Position numbers and translations under genes: made by a program. This document shows, piece by piece, positions 54,337-63,987 of a stretch of 64,000 nucleotides of DNA. The DNA comes from Odoribacter sp. (GTDB lineage Bacteria; Bacteroidota; Bacteroidia; Bacteroidales; Marinifilaceae). The stretch covers positions 7,558 to 71,557 of the forward strand of contig JAHHTT010000005.1 of the NCBI GenBank assembly GCA_020024465.1, in the 5' to 3' direction. Positions within the stretch are counted from its first letter, which is position 1, and each line of letters opens with the position of its first letter. Under the pieces are notes generated by a model, which ran no database searches, had not been told where the DNA came from, and worked only from the letters and a program-made list of their open reading frames with translations.

Positions 54337-55266
54337 ATGAAAAGGGTGAAATTTATTATGTTGTTGATGGCTGTATTTGCAGGTTTGCGTTTGCAGGCTA
54401 ATTCAGAGGGGAATTATGTTAAATCTAAATTGTTTGATGATTTGGGACCACGGGAAAAGGGGGCCATATTGGTGGTGCATTTTGGAACGTCATTTGAAGA
54501 TACCCGGAAAATGACAATTGACGTTATTAATGCAAAAATTAAAGAATCTTTCCCTGAAGTGGAGGTGCGTGAAGCATGGACATCCAGAATGATTGTGCGT
54601 AAGTTGAAAAAAGAAAAGGGGATCATGAAACAAAATCCTACTGAAGCATTAATGAAATTGCATGAAGAAGGATATACACATATATTGGTACAATCGACAA
54701 ATATTGTTGAAGGAAAAGAGATGAAGGAACTGAGGCGGGAAGTGGAGAGTTTGCAACTGAATTTTAAGGATATACGAATTGGTAATCCGTTATTATATGC
54801 TCCGGATGATTATGTACGGGTAATCAAGGCATTGACGGAATCGGTAAATAAAGAGGTGAAAGGAGGACAAAAAATATTGGTGGGACACGGAACAGCAGAT
54901 CCGGCAACCGCTTCTTATGCTATGTTCGATTATATGTTGAAAGCAGAAGGATATGGTAATTATCATGTGGGTACGATAGAAGGTTATCCGACATTGAATG
55001 ATGTTCTGTGTCTGTTGAAAAAAGGAACTTCCCGTGTTGTAACGCTTGTACCAATGATGTTTGTGGCAGGAGATCATGCTCGAAATGACATGGCTGATGA
55101 GTGGAAGAATAAATTAGAGCGGCAGGGGTATCAAGTAAAATTGTATATGAAAGGCTTGGGAGAAAATCCGGAAATACAGAATTTATTTGTGGAGCATGCA
55201 CGTTTTGTAGCGGATCATAAACTGGAGGATTTGGCTGCGAAAAAACAACTTATAATGGTAAGATGA
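54337..55266 (+). CDS. cbiK: Sirohydrochlorin cobaltochelatase with signal peptide
   Basis: The 309-residue protein has a hydrophobic signal segment (FIMLLMAVFAGLRLQA) with a likely cleavage after QA, then the chelatase fold with ILVVHFGTSFEDTRKMT, and VGHGTADPATASYAMFDYM, TIEGYPTL and VAGDHARNDMADEW, which carry the histidines and glutamate of the CbiK active site. It inserts cobalt into sirohydrochlorin in the early-cobalt route. The signal peptide suggests a periplasmic location, known for Desulfovibrio CbiK-P but odd for a cytoplasmic substrate. First gene under the plus-strand riboswitch. Confidence 0.93.
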   Translation: MKRVKFIMLLMAVFAGLRLQANSEGNYVKSKLFDDLGPREKGAILVVHFGTSFEDTRKMTIDVINAKIKESFPEVEVREAWTSRMIVRKLKKEKGIMKQNPTEALMKLHEEGYTHILVQSTNIVEGKEMKELRREVESLQLNFKDIRIGNPLLYAPDDYVRVIKALTESVNKEVKGGQKILVGHGTADPATASYAMFDYMLKAEGYGNYHVGTIEGYPTLNDVLCLLKKGTSRVVTLVPMMFVAGDHARNDMADEWKNKLERQGYQVKLYMKGLGENPEIQNLFVEHARFVADHKLEDLAAKKQLIMVR

Positions 55267-55293
55267 GTAAATAATGAATTCAAGAGTAAAAAC

Positions 55294-56700
55294 ATGATAA
55301 CAGGTAAAATATATGTTGCAGGTATAGGTCCCGGAAGTGATTCTGATATTACACCAGCCGTGTGTAAGGTGTTGTCTGAGGCAGATGTCGTTGTTGGATA
55401 TAAGTATTATTTTGCATTTGTTCGCACAATGATAAAAAAGGATGCGAAATGTGTTGATACTGGAATGCGTAAGGAGCGGGAACGTGCAGAAGTGGCCTTT
55501 GAATATGCGGAACAAGGAAGAATTGTTTGCGTGGTCAGTTCCGGGGATGCAGGTATTTATGGAATGGCTCCTTTAGTATGGGAAATGAAAAGGGAACGGA
55601 ATTCAAATGTTGAAATAGAGGTACTACCGGGAATCAGTGCTTTTCAGAAAGCGGCAGCTTTGCTGGGAGCCCCGGTCGGTCATGATTTTTGTGTAATATC
55701 GTTATCAGACTTACTTACTCCTTGGGAAAAAATAGAACGCCGAATAGAAGCTGCTGCCGTTGCTGATTTTGTGACAGCCATATATAATCCCAAAAGTGAG
55801 GGTAGATATTGGCAATTGTATCGGTTGAAAGAGATTTTTTTGTCCAATCGATCGGAATCGACACCGGTGGGGTATGTGCGTCAGGCAGGCCGTAAAGAGG
55901 AGACGGTTGTTGTGACAACTTTAAAGGATTTTGATCCGGAAAACGTAGATATGTTTACTGTTGTGTTGATAGGCAACAGTCAATCTTATCAATGGAATAA
56001 CAGATTTATAACTCCTAGAGGCTATTATCACGACCCTATTGCAGGCAAATATAAAATGGGACAGGAAATTATGATTCGCAGTTTCCAGACAATTGCGTCA
56101 GAATTGAAGCATCCGGATATTCCATTGGATTGTAAGTGGGCTTTATTGCATACGATTCATACGACAGCGGATTTTGACATGGAAAATATATTTTATGCTG
56201 ATGCCGGAGCTATTGGCACGATTTATAAGGCATTGAGCAGTGGTCAAGTGAAGATGATTGTAACAGATGTGACGATGGCTGCTTCTGGAATCCGAAAAGG
56301 AGCATTGGAACGTTTAGGCATAGAGGTGAAGTGTTATTTGAATGATAGTCGTGTTGCTGAAATGGCGCGTCAGTTGAATATTACCCGTACGCAAGCCGGA
56401 ATCCGACTGGCAGTAGAGGAGCATCCAGAGGCTCTTTATGTATTTGGGAATGCACCGACGGCTTTGATGGAGTTGTGTCGTTTGATAAGACATGGTAAGG
56501 CTAATCCTGTAGGAGTGGTGGGAGCTCCTGTTGGTTTTGTAAATGTGCGGGAATCGAAATATATGCTGAAATCTTTTATTGGGCTTCCGAAAGTGATTAT
56601 AGAAGGCCGGAAAGGAGGAAGTAATCTTGCAGCAACAATCGTGAATGCTATTCTTTGTTTTGATGATGCCGTACAATTGCTTCCAGGGAGAGATCTTTAG
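55294..56700 (+). CDS. cbiHC: Fused precorrin-3B C17-methyltransferase and precorrin-8X methylmutase
   Basis: The 468-residue protein joins two enzymes. Residues 1-250 are a class III SAM methyltransferase (VAGIGPGSDSDITPA, VVSSGDAGIYGMAPL, LPGISAFQKAAALLGAPVGHDF) of the CbiH/CobJ type, which performs the ring-contraction methylation. From about residue 256 the CbiC/CobH methylmutase follows (IMIRSFQTIASEL, TTADFD, GAPVGFVNVRESK), which moves a methyl group from C11 to C12. No 60-kDa CobJ-type iron-sulfur part is seen, fitting the anaerobic pathway. It starts 27 bases after cbiK. Confidence 0.92.
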   Translation: MITGKIYVAGIGPGSDSDITPAVCKVLSEADVVVGYKYYFAFVRTMIKKDAKCVDTGMRKERERAEVAFEYAEQGRIVCVVSSGDAGIYGMAPLVWEMKRERNSNVEIEVLPGISAFQKAAALLGAPVGHDFCVISLSDLLTPWEKIERRIEAAAVADFVTAIYNPKSEGRYWQLYRLKEIFLSNRSESTPVGYVRQAGRKEETVVVTTLKDFDPENVDMFTVVLIGNSQSYQWNNRFITPRGYYHDPIAGKYKMGQEIMIRSFQTIASELKHPDIPLDCKWALLHTIHTTADFDMENIFYADAGAIGTIYKALSSGQVKMIVTDVTMAASGIRKGALERLGIEVKCYLNDSRVAEMARQLNITRTQAGIRLAVEEHPEALYVFGNAPTALMELCRLIRHGKANPVGVVGAPVGFVNVRESKYMLKSFIGLPKVIIEGRKGGSNLAATIVNAILCFDDAVQLLPGRDL

Positions 56701-56719
56701 TAAATGTAATACAAGAAAC

Positions 56720-57910
56720 ATGAGTAAATTCTATGTTATAGGGATTGATGATAATGGGCAGTATGAGTTTTCTGATGATTTGTTAGAGTTAATTGCCTCA
56801 CATAAAGTGTTTTCTGGAGGGAAAAGACATCGAGAACTAGTGGAAAGGTATTTGCCGGAAGAGTATCGATGGATTGATATAACAGTTCCCTTGGATGTTG
56901 TGTTTGATAAATATACTTGTTGGCAGGAGATTGTAGTTTTTGCTTCGGGTGATCCTTTATTTTTCGGTTTTGCGACTACGATTCAAAAGCGATTGCCGGA
57001 AGCAGAAATAATTGTCTGGCCGTATTTCAATTCCTTACAGATACTGGCCCATCATTTGGTGATGCCATATCATGATATGAGTATTGTTTCACTGACCGGA
57101 CGTCCCTGGCATGAGTTTGACCGGGTTTTGATTGAAGGGAAGGTCAAGATAGGAGTTTTGACTGATCGGGTACATACTCCTGTTACTATCGCAGAAAGGA
57201 TGTTGGAATATGGATATGACAATTATCGAATGATTGTGGGAGAATTGTTGGGGAATACGGATGAAAGGATTAGGGAGATGTCGTTGGAGGAGGTTCTGCA
57301 GATGACGTTTGAGTGTCCGAATTGCTTGATATTAAGACAGACTTCCGTAAAAAAACGGCCGTTTGGTATCCCTGAAATTTATTTTCATTTCTTGAACGAA
57401 AGGGCAAATATGATAACGAAAATGCCTGTCCGTCTGTTGACTTTAAGTTTGTTGGATCTACATAATCGAAAGAATTTCTGGGATGTAGGTTTTTGTACGG
57501 GCTCCGTATCCATAGAAGCTAAATTACAATTTCCGCATCTTTGGGTGACTGCTTTTGAAATCCGAGAAGAAGGCAAAGAACTGATGGAGAAAAATACCCA
57601 TCAATTTGGTGTGCCGGGAATAGATACCGTGATAGGTGATTTTACTCAGCAGGATTTATCTGTTTATCCTGTGCCCGATGCTGTTTTTATTGGTGGACAT
57701 GGAGGAAAATTGGAACAGATACTAAAGAATATTACCGATATAATATTGCCGGACGGAGTGGTAGTATGCAATGCTGTGACTGTCGAGACTCTTGAACTGT
57801 TACAGACGTCGGCTTCTAAATATAGTTTTGATATAGTACAAATAACATCTATTACAATAGATGAACATCATCCTATTCAGGTGGTGAAAATGGTAAAGCG
57901 GAAGCAATAG
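56720..57910 (+). CDS. cbiET: Fused precorrin-6Y C5,15-methyltransferase (decarboxylating), CbiE-CbiT
   Basis: The start at 56720 (MSKFYVIGIDDNGQ) is chosen, as the longer frame overlaps cbiHC with no family similarity. The 396-residue protein has an N-terminal CbiE methyltransferase (SGDPLFFGF, VSLTGRPWHEF) and from about residue 237 a CbiT domain with DVGFCTGSVSIEA, a SAM loop in which a cysteine replaces the usual second glycine. The pair methylates C5 and C15 and removes the C12 acetate carboxyl group. Equivalent to CobL of aerobic organisms. Confidence 0.93.
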   Translation: MSKFYVIGIDDNGQYEFSDDLLELIASHKVFSGGKRHRELVERYLPEEYRWIDITVPLDVVFDKYTCWQEIVVFASGDPLFFGFATTIQKRLPEAEIIVWPYFNSLQILAHHLVMPYHDMSIVSLTGRPWHEFDRVLIEGKVKIGVLTDRVHTPVTIAERMLEYGYDNYRMIVGELLGNTDERIREMSLEEVLQMTFECPNCLILRQTSVKKRPFGIPEIYFHFLNERANMITKMPVRLLTLSLLDLHNRKNFWDVGFCTGSVSIEAKLQFPHLWVTAFEIREEGKELMEKNTHQFGVPGIDTVIGDFTQQDLSVYPVPDAVFIGGHGGKLEQILKNITDIILPDGVVVCNAVTVETLELLQTSASKYSFDIVQITSITIDEHHPIQVVKMVKRKQ

Positions 57911-57914
57911 TTAT

Positions 57915-59186
57915 ATGTTTGAATTTATAAAGCGATCCTTGAGGACAGCCAAGCATCATCCTGGCTCAGGAGGCTTGGAAATATTAAAATATATAGGTCC
58001 GGGTTTATTGGTGACTGTCGGTTTTATTGATCCTGGCAATTGGGCATCTAATTTAGCTGCGGGAGCAGATTATGGTTATGCGTTGCTGTGGATGGTTTCT
58101 CTTTCAACAGTTATGTTGATTATTTTGCAGCATAATGTCGCTCATTTGGGGATTGTTACAGGTCTGTGTCTTTCTGAGGCAACGATGACGTATATTAAAC
58201 AGCGTTATGCCCGGCCGATGTTATGGACAGCGATGGGAGCTTCTGTATCGACTTCGTTGGCGGAGATATTAGGAGGTGCAATTGCTTTGGAAATGTTGTT
58301 TGATATTCCAGTGAGAATCGGTTCGGTATTCGTTAGTGTTTTTGTTGTTATTATGTTATTTACCAATTCTTATAAACTTATAGAGCGTTGGATAATAGCT
58401 TTTGTATCGATTATCGGTTTGTCGTTCATTTACGAACTTTCGTTGGTAGATATTGAATGGGGAGAGGCAGTTAAGGCTTGGTTGACACCGTCATTTCCTA
58501 AAGGTTCAATGGTTGTAATTATGAGTGTATTGGGAGCCGTAGTCATGCCTCATAATCTGTTTTTGCATTCAGAAGTGATTCAGAGTCGGAAATGGAATTT
58601 GAAAAATGAGAATATAATTCAAAAACAATTGCGCTATGAATTTTGGGATACTTTGTTATCCATGTTGATAGGTTGGGCGATTAATAGTGCAATGATTTTG
58701 TTGGCTGCCGCAACGTTTTTTAAAAATGATTCTTCGGTGAATGAGTTGCAGAATGCCAGTGTTTTATTGCAGCCATTGCTGGGCAATAATGCCGCTATCA
58801 TATTTGCCGTAGCATTGCTGTTTGCCGGAATAGCTTCTACTATTACTTCGGGTATGGCTGCCGGTTCTATTTTTGCCGGTATTTATAAGGAGTCCTATGA
58901 TATCAAGGACAGTCATTCGCGTTGGGGAGTGTTGTTATCGTTGTTTGTGGCCTTATTGATTATTATGATAGTTTCCAATCCTTTTATGGGTTTGATATAT
59001 TCTCAGATGATACTAAGCATTCAATTGCCGATAACCATTTTTTTACAAGTTTATCTGACATCTTCAGAAAAAGTGATGGGTAAGTATAAGAATCATTTTG
59101 TAACAAAGTGGATATTATATCTGATAGGAACGATTGTATCAGGTTTGAATGTTATGTTATTGGTCAGTATGTTTTGGGAGTTTTAA
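57915..59186 (+). CDS. Nramp-family divalent metal transporter
   Basis: The 423-residue membrane protein has about eleven helices and the Nramp hallmarks: GFIDPGNWASNLAAG near residue 36, whose Asp and Asn are metal ligands, and GAVVMPHNLFLHSEVIQSR near residue 210 with the ligand-bearing A-x-x-M followed by PHN. It belongs with MntH-type proton-driven Mn/Fe/Co importers. It starts 4 bases after cbiET in a riboswitch-controlled cbi operon and no other cobalt transporter (cbiMNQO) is seen, so cobalt import is the natural inference. Confidence 0.9.
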   Translation: MFEFIKRSLRTAKHHPGSGGLEILKYIGPGLLVTVGFIDPGNWASNLAAGADYGYALLWMVSLSTVMLIILQHNVAHLGIVTGLCLSEATMTYIKQRYARPMLWTAMGASVSTSLAEILGGAIALEMLFDIPVRIGSVFVSVFVVIMLFTNSYKLIERWIIAFVSIIGLSFIYELSLVDIEWGEAVKAWLTPSFPKGSMVVIMSVLGAVVMPHNLFLHSEVIQSRKWNLKNENIIQKQLRYEFWDTLLSMLIGWAINSAMILLAAATFFKNDSSVNELQNASVLLQPLLGNNAAIIFAVALLFAGIASTITSGMAAGSIFAGIYKESYDIKDSHSRWGVLLSLFVALLIIMIVSNPFMGLIYSQMILSIQLPITIFLQVYLTSSEKVMGKYKNHFVTKWILYLIGTIVSGLNVMLLVSMFWEF

Positions 59187-59208
59187 GGTTAATAAAAGAT
59201 TGAAGTAT

Positions 59209-60369
59209 ATGGTCAATGAATTGAAATTGAAATGGAGTAGAATGCAACAGGCAATGAGGGAAGAAAATGCTGATGGTTGCCTTTTGCAAATGAAAATGAA
59301 TTTGTATTATGTTTCCGGTCAGGTGTTTAACGGTTATTTTTATTTGCCGTTGGAAGGGGAACCCCATTTCTTTTTAAAACGAATGACTTTAACTTCTGTA
59401 GGCAAGGTGCATATGATTCGTAAGCCAGAACAATTACCAGAGCTTTTTCGTGAGAATGGCTTGGCCTTGCCTAAATGTCTTTTGTTGGAAGGAGATGAAT
59501 TGTCTTATAATGAATATCTGCGTTTACAGAAAATATTCGCTTTTTCTAAAACAGGCAATGCATCTTCAATCATGCGCAAATTGCGCATGATTAAAACGCC
59601 TTGGGAAGTAGAACAAATGCGGACTTCTGCCCGAATTCATGAAGCTGTTTACCGAGAAATTCCTTCGTACTATAGAGTTGGAATGAAAGATATTGAATTG
59701 CAGATAGAAGTGGAAAGATGTATGCGGGTTCATGGTTCATTAGGATATTTCCGTGCTTTTGGTGCCAATATGGAGATATTTATGGGGAGTATATTGGTGG
59801 GAGAAAATGCAGAAGTCGTTTCTCCTTTTGATTTTGCATTAGGAGGAGCAGGAGTCCATCCTTCTGCCCCTTTGGGTGCAAGTGGAATGTGCTTAAAAGA
59901 AGGAACTACCGTGATGGCTGATATGTCTGGTAATTATACCGCTTATCAGACAGATATGACACGAGTATTTGCTGTTGGGCATTTGCCTGAAAGGGCTTAT
60001 TTCGCACATCAGGTGGCTTTGGATATACAGAGTCAGATGATGAGTAAAGCTGTTCCAGGAGTTGCTTGTGCAGATATATATAATGCAGCTTTAGATACGG
60101 CTTGTAAAATGGGATTGGAAGATTGTTTTATGGGGAAAGCTTTTCAATCAAAATTTGTAGGTCATGGTGTTGGATTGGAAATTAATGAGTTGCCGGTTTT
60201 TACACCTCGCTCAAAGGACGTATTGTTGCCAGGAATGACTTTTGCTTTTGAACCGAAATTTGTATTAGAAGGAATAGGTGCTGTCGGTATAGAAAATACA
60301 TTTCTTGTGACGGAGCAAGGAGTAGAGAAATTGACTATATTAGATGAAAATATCATAGAATTCAAGTGA
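59209..60369 (+). CDS. M24-family metallopeptidase (Xaa-Pro aminopeptidase-like)
   Basis: The start at 59209 (MVNELKLKWSRMQ) is used, since the longer frame overlaps the transporter gene. The 386-residue protein has an N-terminal creatinase-like domain and a C-terminal pita-bread fold with VMADMSGNYTAYQTDMTRVF (two aspartate ligands), FVGHGVGLEINELP (histidine) and FEPKF...GIENTF (two glutamates), so the dinuclear metal site is complete. Such enzymes remove N-terminal residues ahead of proline. Its stop overlaps the cbiGF start, tying it to the cbi operon, but no role in B12 synthesis is known. Confidence 0.9.
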   Translation: MVNELKLKWSRMQQAMREENADGCLLQMKMNLYYVSGQVFNGYFYLPLEGEPHFFLKRMTLTSVGKVHMIRKPEQLPELFRENGLALPKCLLLEGDELSYNEYLRLQKIFAFSKTGNASSIMRKLRMIKTPWEVEQMRTSARIHEAVYREIPSYYRVGMKDIELQIEVERCMRVHGSLGYFRAFGANMEIFMGSILVGENAEVVSPFDFALGGAGVHPSAPLGASGMCLKEGTTVMADMSGNYTAYQTDMTRVFAVGHLPERAYFAHQVALDIQSQMMSKAVPGVACADIYNAALDTACKMGLEDCFMGKAFQSKFVGHGVGLEINELPVFTPRSKDVLLPGMTFAFEPKFVLEGIGAVGIENTFLVTEQGVEKLTILDENIIEFK

Positions 60370-62195
60370 TGAAAATAGCAATATTGATAACCTCTGATGC
60401 TGGCGAAAGTACAGCGAAGCAGCTTCAACGCGAACTGCATGAAAGTGTGACATTATTCTCAGTAGAGCGCCGTGAAGGATGCTGTGGAATAGATTCTGTG
60501 TTTACGTTTGTCGCTTCTCATTTTAAAGAATTTGAGGCATTTGTTTTTATCAGTGCGATGGGGATATGCGTGCGGGCGATAGCTCCTTGTGTGGTTTCTA
60601 AATATGCCGATCCTGCAGTTATAAATATTGATCCTGCAGGTAATTATGTTGTACCTGTTCTTTCTGGACATATTGGAGGAGCTAATCAGTTGGCTCGTCG
60701 GTTTGCAAGAATATTGGGGACAAAGGCTGTTATAACAACTCAAAGTGATGCAGCTGGTTTGTGGGCTTTGGATTTACTTGCACGGGAGTATGGATGGAAG
60801 GAAGAACATGTCTTGTCTATGAACGAATTTATTATTCGTTTTGTAAATAAGCAACCAACGGCTTTATTGTTGGATATTCGGGATCGGGGTACAGAAATGC
60901 TTGAAAGAGAATGTCCCGATCATGTGACTATTTTTTATCATATTGAGGATATTCCTATTGAAAAATATAAATTGATTATTGTCGTTTCACCTTTTGTTTA
61001 TGATGTTGATTTGCCAATATTATATTATCGTCCGTTGGTATTACACTTGGGTTTGGGATGTCGTAAACAATGTGAATCAGATGGTGTATGGCAGTATATT
61101 TGTCAGACAATGTTGGAAAATGGTTTTTCACCATTGTCTGTAAAAACGATTGGTACGATAGAACTGAAAAAAAATGAACCTTTAATAGCTGAAATCGCCT
61201 TAAAGTTTGGGGTGACACCTATGATTTATGGAACACAGGAGTTGGAAGGAATAGAAGTGCCCAATCCATCAGAAAAGGTTTTTGAAGTAGCGGGAGTCTA
61301 TGGCGTTGCAGAGGCTGTTGCATTAAAGAGTGCTCATAATGTGAAGTTACTGCTTGAAAAACAGAAGGCACAAATAAAAAAAGGAAATGATTTTACTTTT
61401 GCAATAGCTATGGATAGCAATGCTGAGCGGGGAGGATTTATAGAAATAGTCGGAGCAGGACCAGGAGATCCGGAATTAGTATCTGTCCGAGGTAAATATT
61501 TACTTGAAAAGGCGGATTTGATATTATATGCAGGTAGCTTAGTGCCAATTGAATTGACATATTATGCAAAACCGGGAGCTACAGTACGTAGTTCTGCTTC
61601 CATGACTTTGGAAGAACAGTTTATTTTGATGAAGGAATTTTATGATAGAGGCTTATTGATTGTCCGTTTACATACTGGAGATCCTTGTATTTATGGTGCT
61701 ATTCAAGAGCAAATGTCCTTCTTCGATCATTATGGAATGCGTTATCGTATTACTCCGGGAATTTCTTCTTTTTTGGCCGCTGCAGCAGCTTTGCATTCGC
61801 AGTTTACAATTCCAGAAAAGGTGCAGAGTATTATCTTGACACGAGGGGAAGGACGCACTCCGATGCCGGAAAAAGAAAAATTGCATTTATTGGCTCGTTC
61901 TCAAAGTACAATGTGTATTTTTTTAAGTGCTTCAATTGCCGATGAGGTTCAGCGTGAATTGTTGGAGTGTTATCCTCCGGAAACTCCTGTTGCAGCTTGT
62001 TATCATTTGACATGGAAAGACGAAAAGATTTTTCGAGGGCAGTTGTGTAATTTGGCAAGTATTATGCGAGAAAATAATTTGACACTTACTACGATGATTG
62101 TAGTAGGAGATGCAATCGATAATCGTACAGGTTTATCCAGACTTTATTCAAGTCATTTTACACATATGTTCCGTAAAGGAGACGATAATTGTTGA
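60369..62195 (+). CDS. cbiGF: Fused cobalt-precorrin-5A hydrolase and precorrin-4 C11-methyltransferase (CbiG-CbiF)
   Basis: The start at 60369 overlaps the M24 stop as TGATG. The 608-residue protein begins with CbiG: FVFISAMGICVRAIAP near residue 58, SGHIGGANQLARRFA near 100 and the C-terminal LGLGCRKQCESDGVW near 227. From about residue 360 it continues with CbiF: VGAGPGDPELVSVRGKYLL, LHTGDPCIYGAI, TPGISSFLAAAA and TRGEGRTPMPE. CbiF methylates C11 and CbiG opens the delta-lactone and releases acetaldehyde, so two consecutive steps of ring contraction are in one chain. Confidence 0.94.
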   Translation: MKIAILITSDAGESTAKQLQRELHESVTLFSVERREGCCGIDSVFTFVASHFKEFEAFVFISAMGICVRAIAPCVVSKYADPAVINIDPAGNYVVPVLSGHIGGANQLARRFARILGTKAVITTQSDAAGLWALDLLAREYGWKEEHVLSMNEFIIRFVNKQPTALLLDIRDRGTEMLERECPDHVTIFYHIEDIPIEKYKLIIVVSPFVYDVDLPILYYRPLVLHLGLGCRKQCESDGVWQYICQTMLENGFSPLSVKTIGTIELKKNEPLIAEIALKFGVTPMIYGTQELEGIEVPNPSEKVFEVAGVYGVAEAVALKSAHNVKLLLEKQKAQIKKGNDFTFAIAMDSNAERGGFIEIVGAGPGDPELVSVRGKYLLEKADLILYAGSLVPIELTYYAKPGATVRSSASMTLEEQFILMKEFYDRGLLIVRLHTGDPCIYGAIQEQMSFFDHYGMRYRITPGISSFLAAAAALHSQFTIPEKVQSIILTRGEGRTPMPEKEKLHLLARSQSTMCIFLSASIADEVQRELLECYPPETPVAACYHLTWKDEKIFRGQLCNLASIMRENNLTLTTMIVVGDAIDNRTGLSRLYSSHFTHMFRKGDDNC

Positions 62196-62199
62196 GTAT

Positions 62200-63987
62200 A
62201 TGATATTGATATTTGGAGGTACAACAGAAGGACGTGCGGCAGTGGAGGTACTTGATACGGCGGGGCATAAGTATTATTACTCTACGCGAGGTTCGGGACA
62301 GTATATTAAATGTTCGCATGGGATTCATATCGTGGGAGCTATGGAATCTACAGATATGGAGGCTTTTTGTTTGAAGCATGAAATCTGTCTTTTAATAGAT
62401 GCAGCACATCCGTTTGCAGAGAAATTGCACCAAAATATTGCATTTGTAGCAGAAAATATGCATATTCCTATTATACGTTATGAGCGAATCTACCCTCCGC
62501 GTAATCCTGACTGGATATGGTGTGATACTTATTCAGATGCTGTTGATTGGTTAGAAAAGCATGGAATAAAGAATCTTTTGGCACTTTCTGGGGTACAGAC
62601 CATTCCCAAATTAAAGACTTGGTGGAGTAAACATCCATCTTGGTTTCGAGTGTTGAATCGGCAGGAGTCTGTAAATTTGGCTCAATATTATGGTTTTCCT
62701 AAAGAACGGCTGGTATTTTTTGATGGTAGTGAAACTGAGGATATTTTGGTTGAAAATTTGCAGCCTGATGCCATATTGACAAAAGAAAGCGGGGAATCTG
62801 GTTATTTTTCAGCCAAAGTAGATGTTGCTGCTAAAAAAGGTATTCCGTTGATAGTGATAAAACGTCCTGTTTTGTCGGGAGATTATTATATAGTTACAGG
62901 AAAACAAGGGTTGAAATATCGGGTCGAGCGTTTAGTACCTGGTTTTTTTCAATTGAAAAGTGGTTTTACGACAGGTAGTTGTGCATGTGCGGCGGCAAAA
63001 TCTGCATTGAAGACCTTAATTTCTGGAGAAGAATATTCGCAAATGGATATAACATTGCCCAATGGCGAAGTGGTGGATTTATCCATTAGCAAGACAATTC
63101 GCAATGAGAATTCTGTCACATGTATTGTGAAAAAGGATTCTGGCGATGATCCTGATGTAACGAATGGTAGTGAAATATGGGTTACTGTAGAATTGACAGA
63201 TATGCAAGGTATCATTTTTAAAGCAGGCTTGGGAGTTGGTATTGTTACATTGCCTGGGTTAGGACTGGATATTGGGGAACCGGCAATTAATCCTGTTCCG
63301 CGCCAAATGATCGTAGCGGAATTAGAGAAATTACTTCAATTGGCAGCGCTTCATCAAGGAGTGTTTGTAACTATTTCTGTGCCTGGTGGAGATAAATTGG
63401 CAGCCAAGACTTTTAATCCCAAACTTGGAATTGTAGGAGGGATTTCTATTATCGGTACCTCCGGAATTGTTCGTCCATTTTCCTCAGAAGCATTTTTAGC
63501 TTCTGTCCGTAAAGAAATACAGGTAGCTAAGGCTTTGGGATGTCAGCATGTAATAATTAATTCAGGAGCGAAGAGTGAAAATATATTACGATCTCGTTTC
63601 CAGGAGTTTATACCTCAGGCATTCATTCATTATGGAAATTATATCGGTGATACATTAAAAATCATTGAGCAGGAGGGGATAAGACAAGTGACGATGGGTA
63701 TTATGTTGGGTAAAGCAGTAAAATTGGCAGAAGGATATGTCGATACTCATAGTCGTAATGTTGTGATGAATAAAGATTTTATTGTATCACTATTGAGAGA
63801 AAGTGGCTGTGGAGAAGAGGTGTGTGCAAAAGTATATCGTTTTACATTGGCTCGTGAATTATGGAATATATTGCCTATAGGGAATCCATTTTATGACCTT
63901 TTAGTACAAAAATGTATGAAAGTTTGTTGCGCATTTCTTCAAAATAGTCAATTGACTATAATTTTAATTCCAGAATGCCAAGTGTAG
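62200..63987 (+). CDS. cbiJD: Fused precorrin-6A reductase and cobalt-precorrin-5B C1-methyltransferase (CbiJ-CbiD)
   Basis: The start at 62200 (MILIFGGTTEGRAAVE) gives a normal CbiJ N-terminus. Residues 1-245 are CbiJ/CobK with IDAAHPFAEKLHQNI near residue 66, RYERIYPPRNPDW near 94 and LTKESGESGYFSAKVD near 193. From about residue 252 CbiD follows with KSGFTTGSCACAAAKSAL, the CbiD signature, GVGIVTLPGLGLDIGEPAINPVPR near 345 and GGISIIGTSGIVRPFSSEAF near 415. CbiD methylates C1 and CbiJ reduces the ring, so the fusion joins two neighbouring steps. It is the last complete gene of the window. Confidence 0.94.
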   Translation: MILIFGGTTEGRAAVEVLDTAGHKYYYSTRGSGQYIKCSHGIHIVGAMESTDMEAFCLKHEICLLIDAAHPFAEKLHQNIAFVAENMHIPIIRYERIYPPRNPDWIWCDTYSDAVDWLEKHGIKNLLALSGVQTIPKLKTWWSKHPSWFRVLNRQESVNLAQYYGFPKERLVFFDGSETEDILVENLQPDAILTKESGESGYFSAKVDVAAKKGIPLIVIKRPVLSGDYYIVTGKQGLKYRVERLVPGFFQLKSGFTTGSCACAAAKSALKTLISGEEYSQMDITLPNGEVVDLSISKTIRNENSVTCIVKKDSGDDPDVTNGSEIWVTVELTDMQGIIFKAGLGVGIVTLPGLGLDIGEPAINPVPRQMIVAELEKLLQLAALHQGVFVTISVPGGDKLAAKTFNPKLGIVGGISIIGTSGIVRPFSSEAFLASVRKEIQVAKALGCQHVIINSGAKSENILRSRFQEFIPQAFIHYGNYIGDTLKIIEQEGIRQVTMGIMLGKAVKLAEGYVDTHSRNVVMNKDFIVSLLRESGCGEEVCAKVYRFTLARELWNILPIGNPFYDLLVQKCMKVCCAFLQNSQLTIILIPECQV

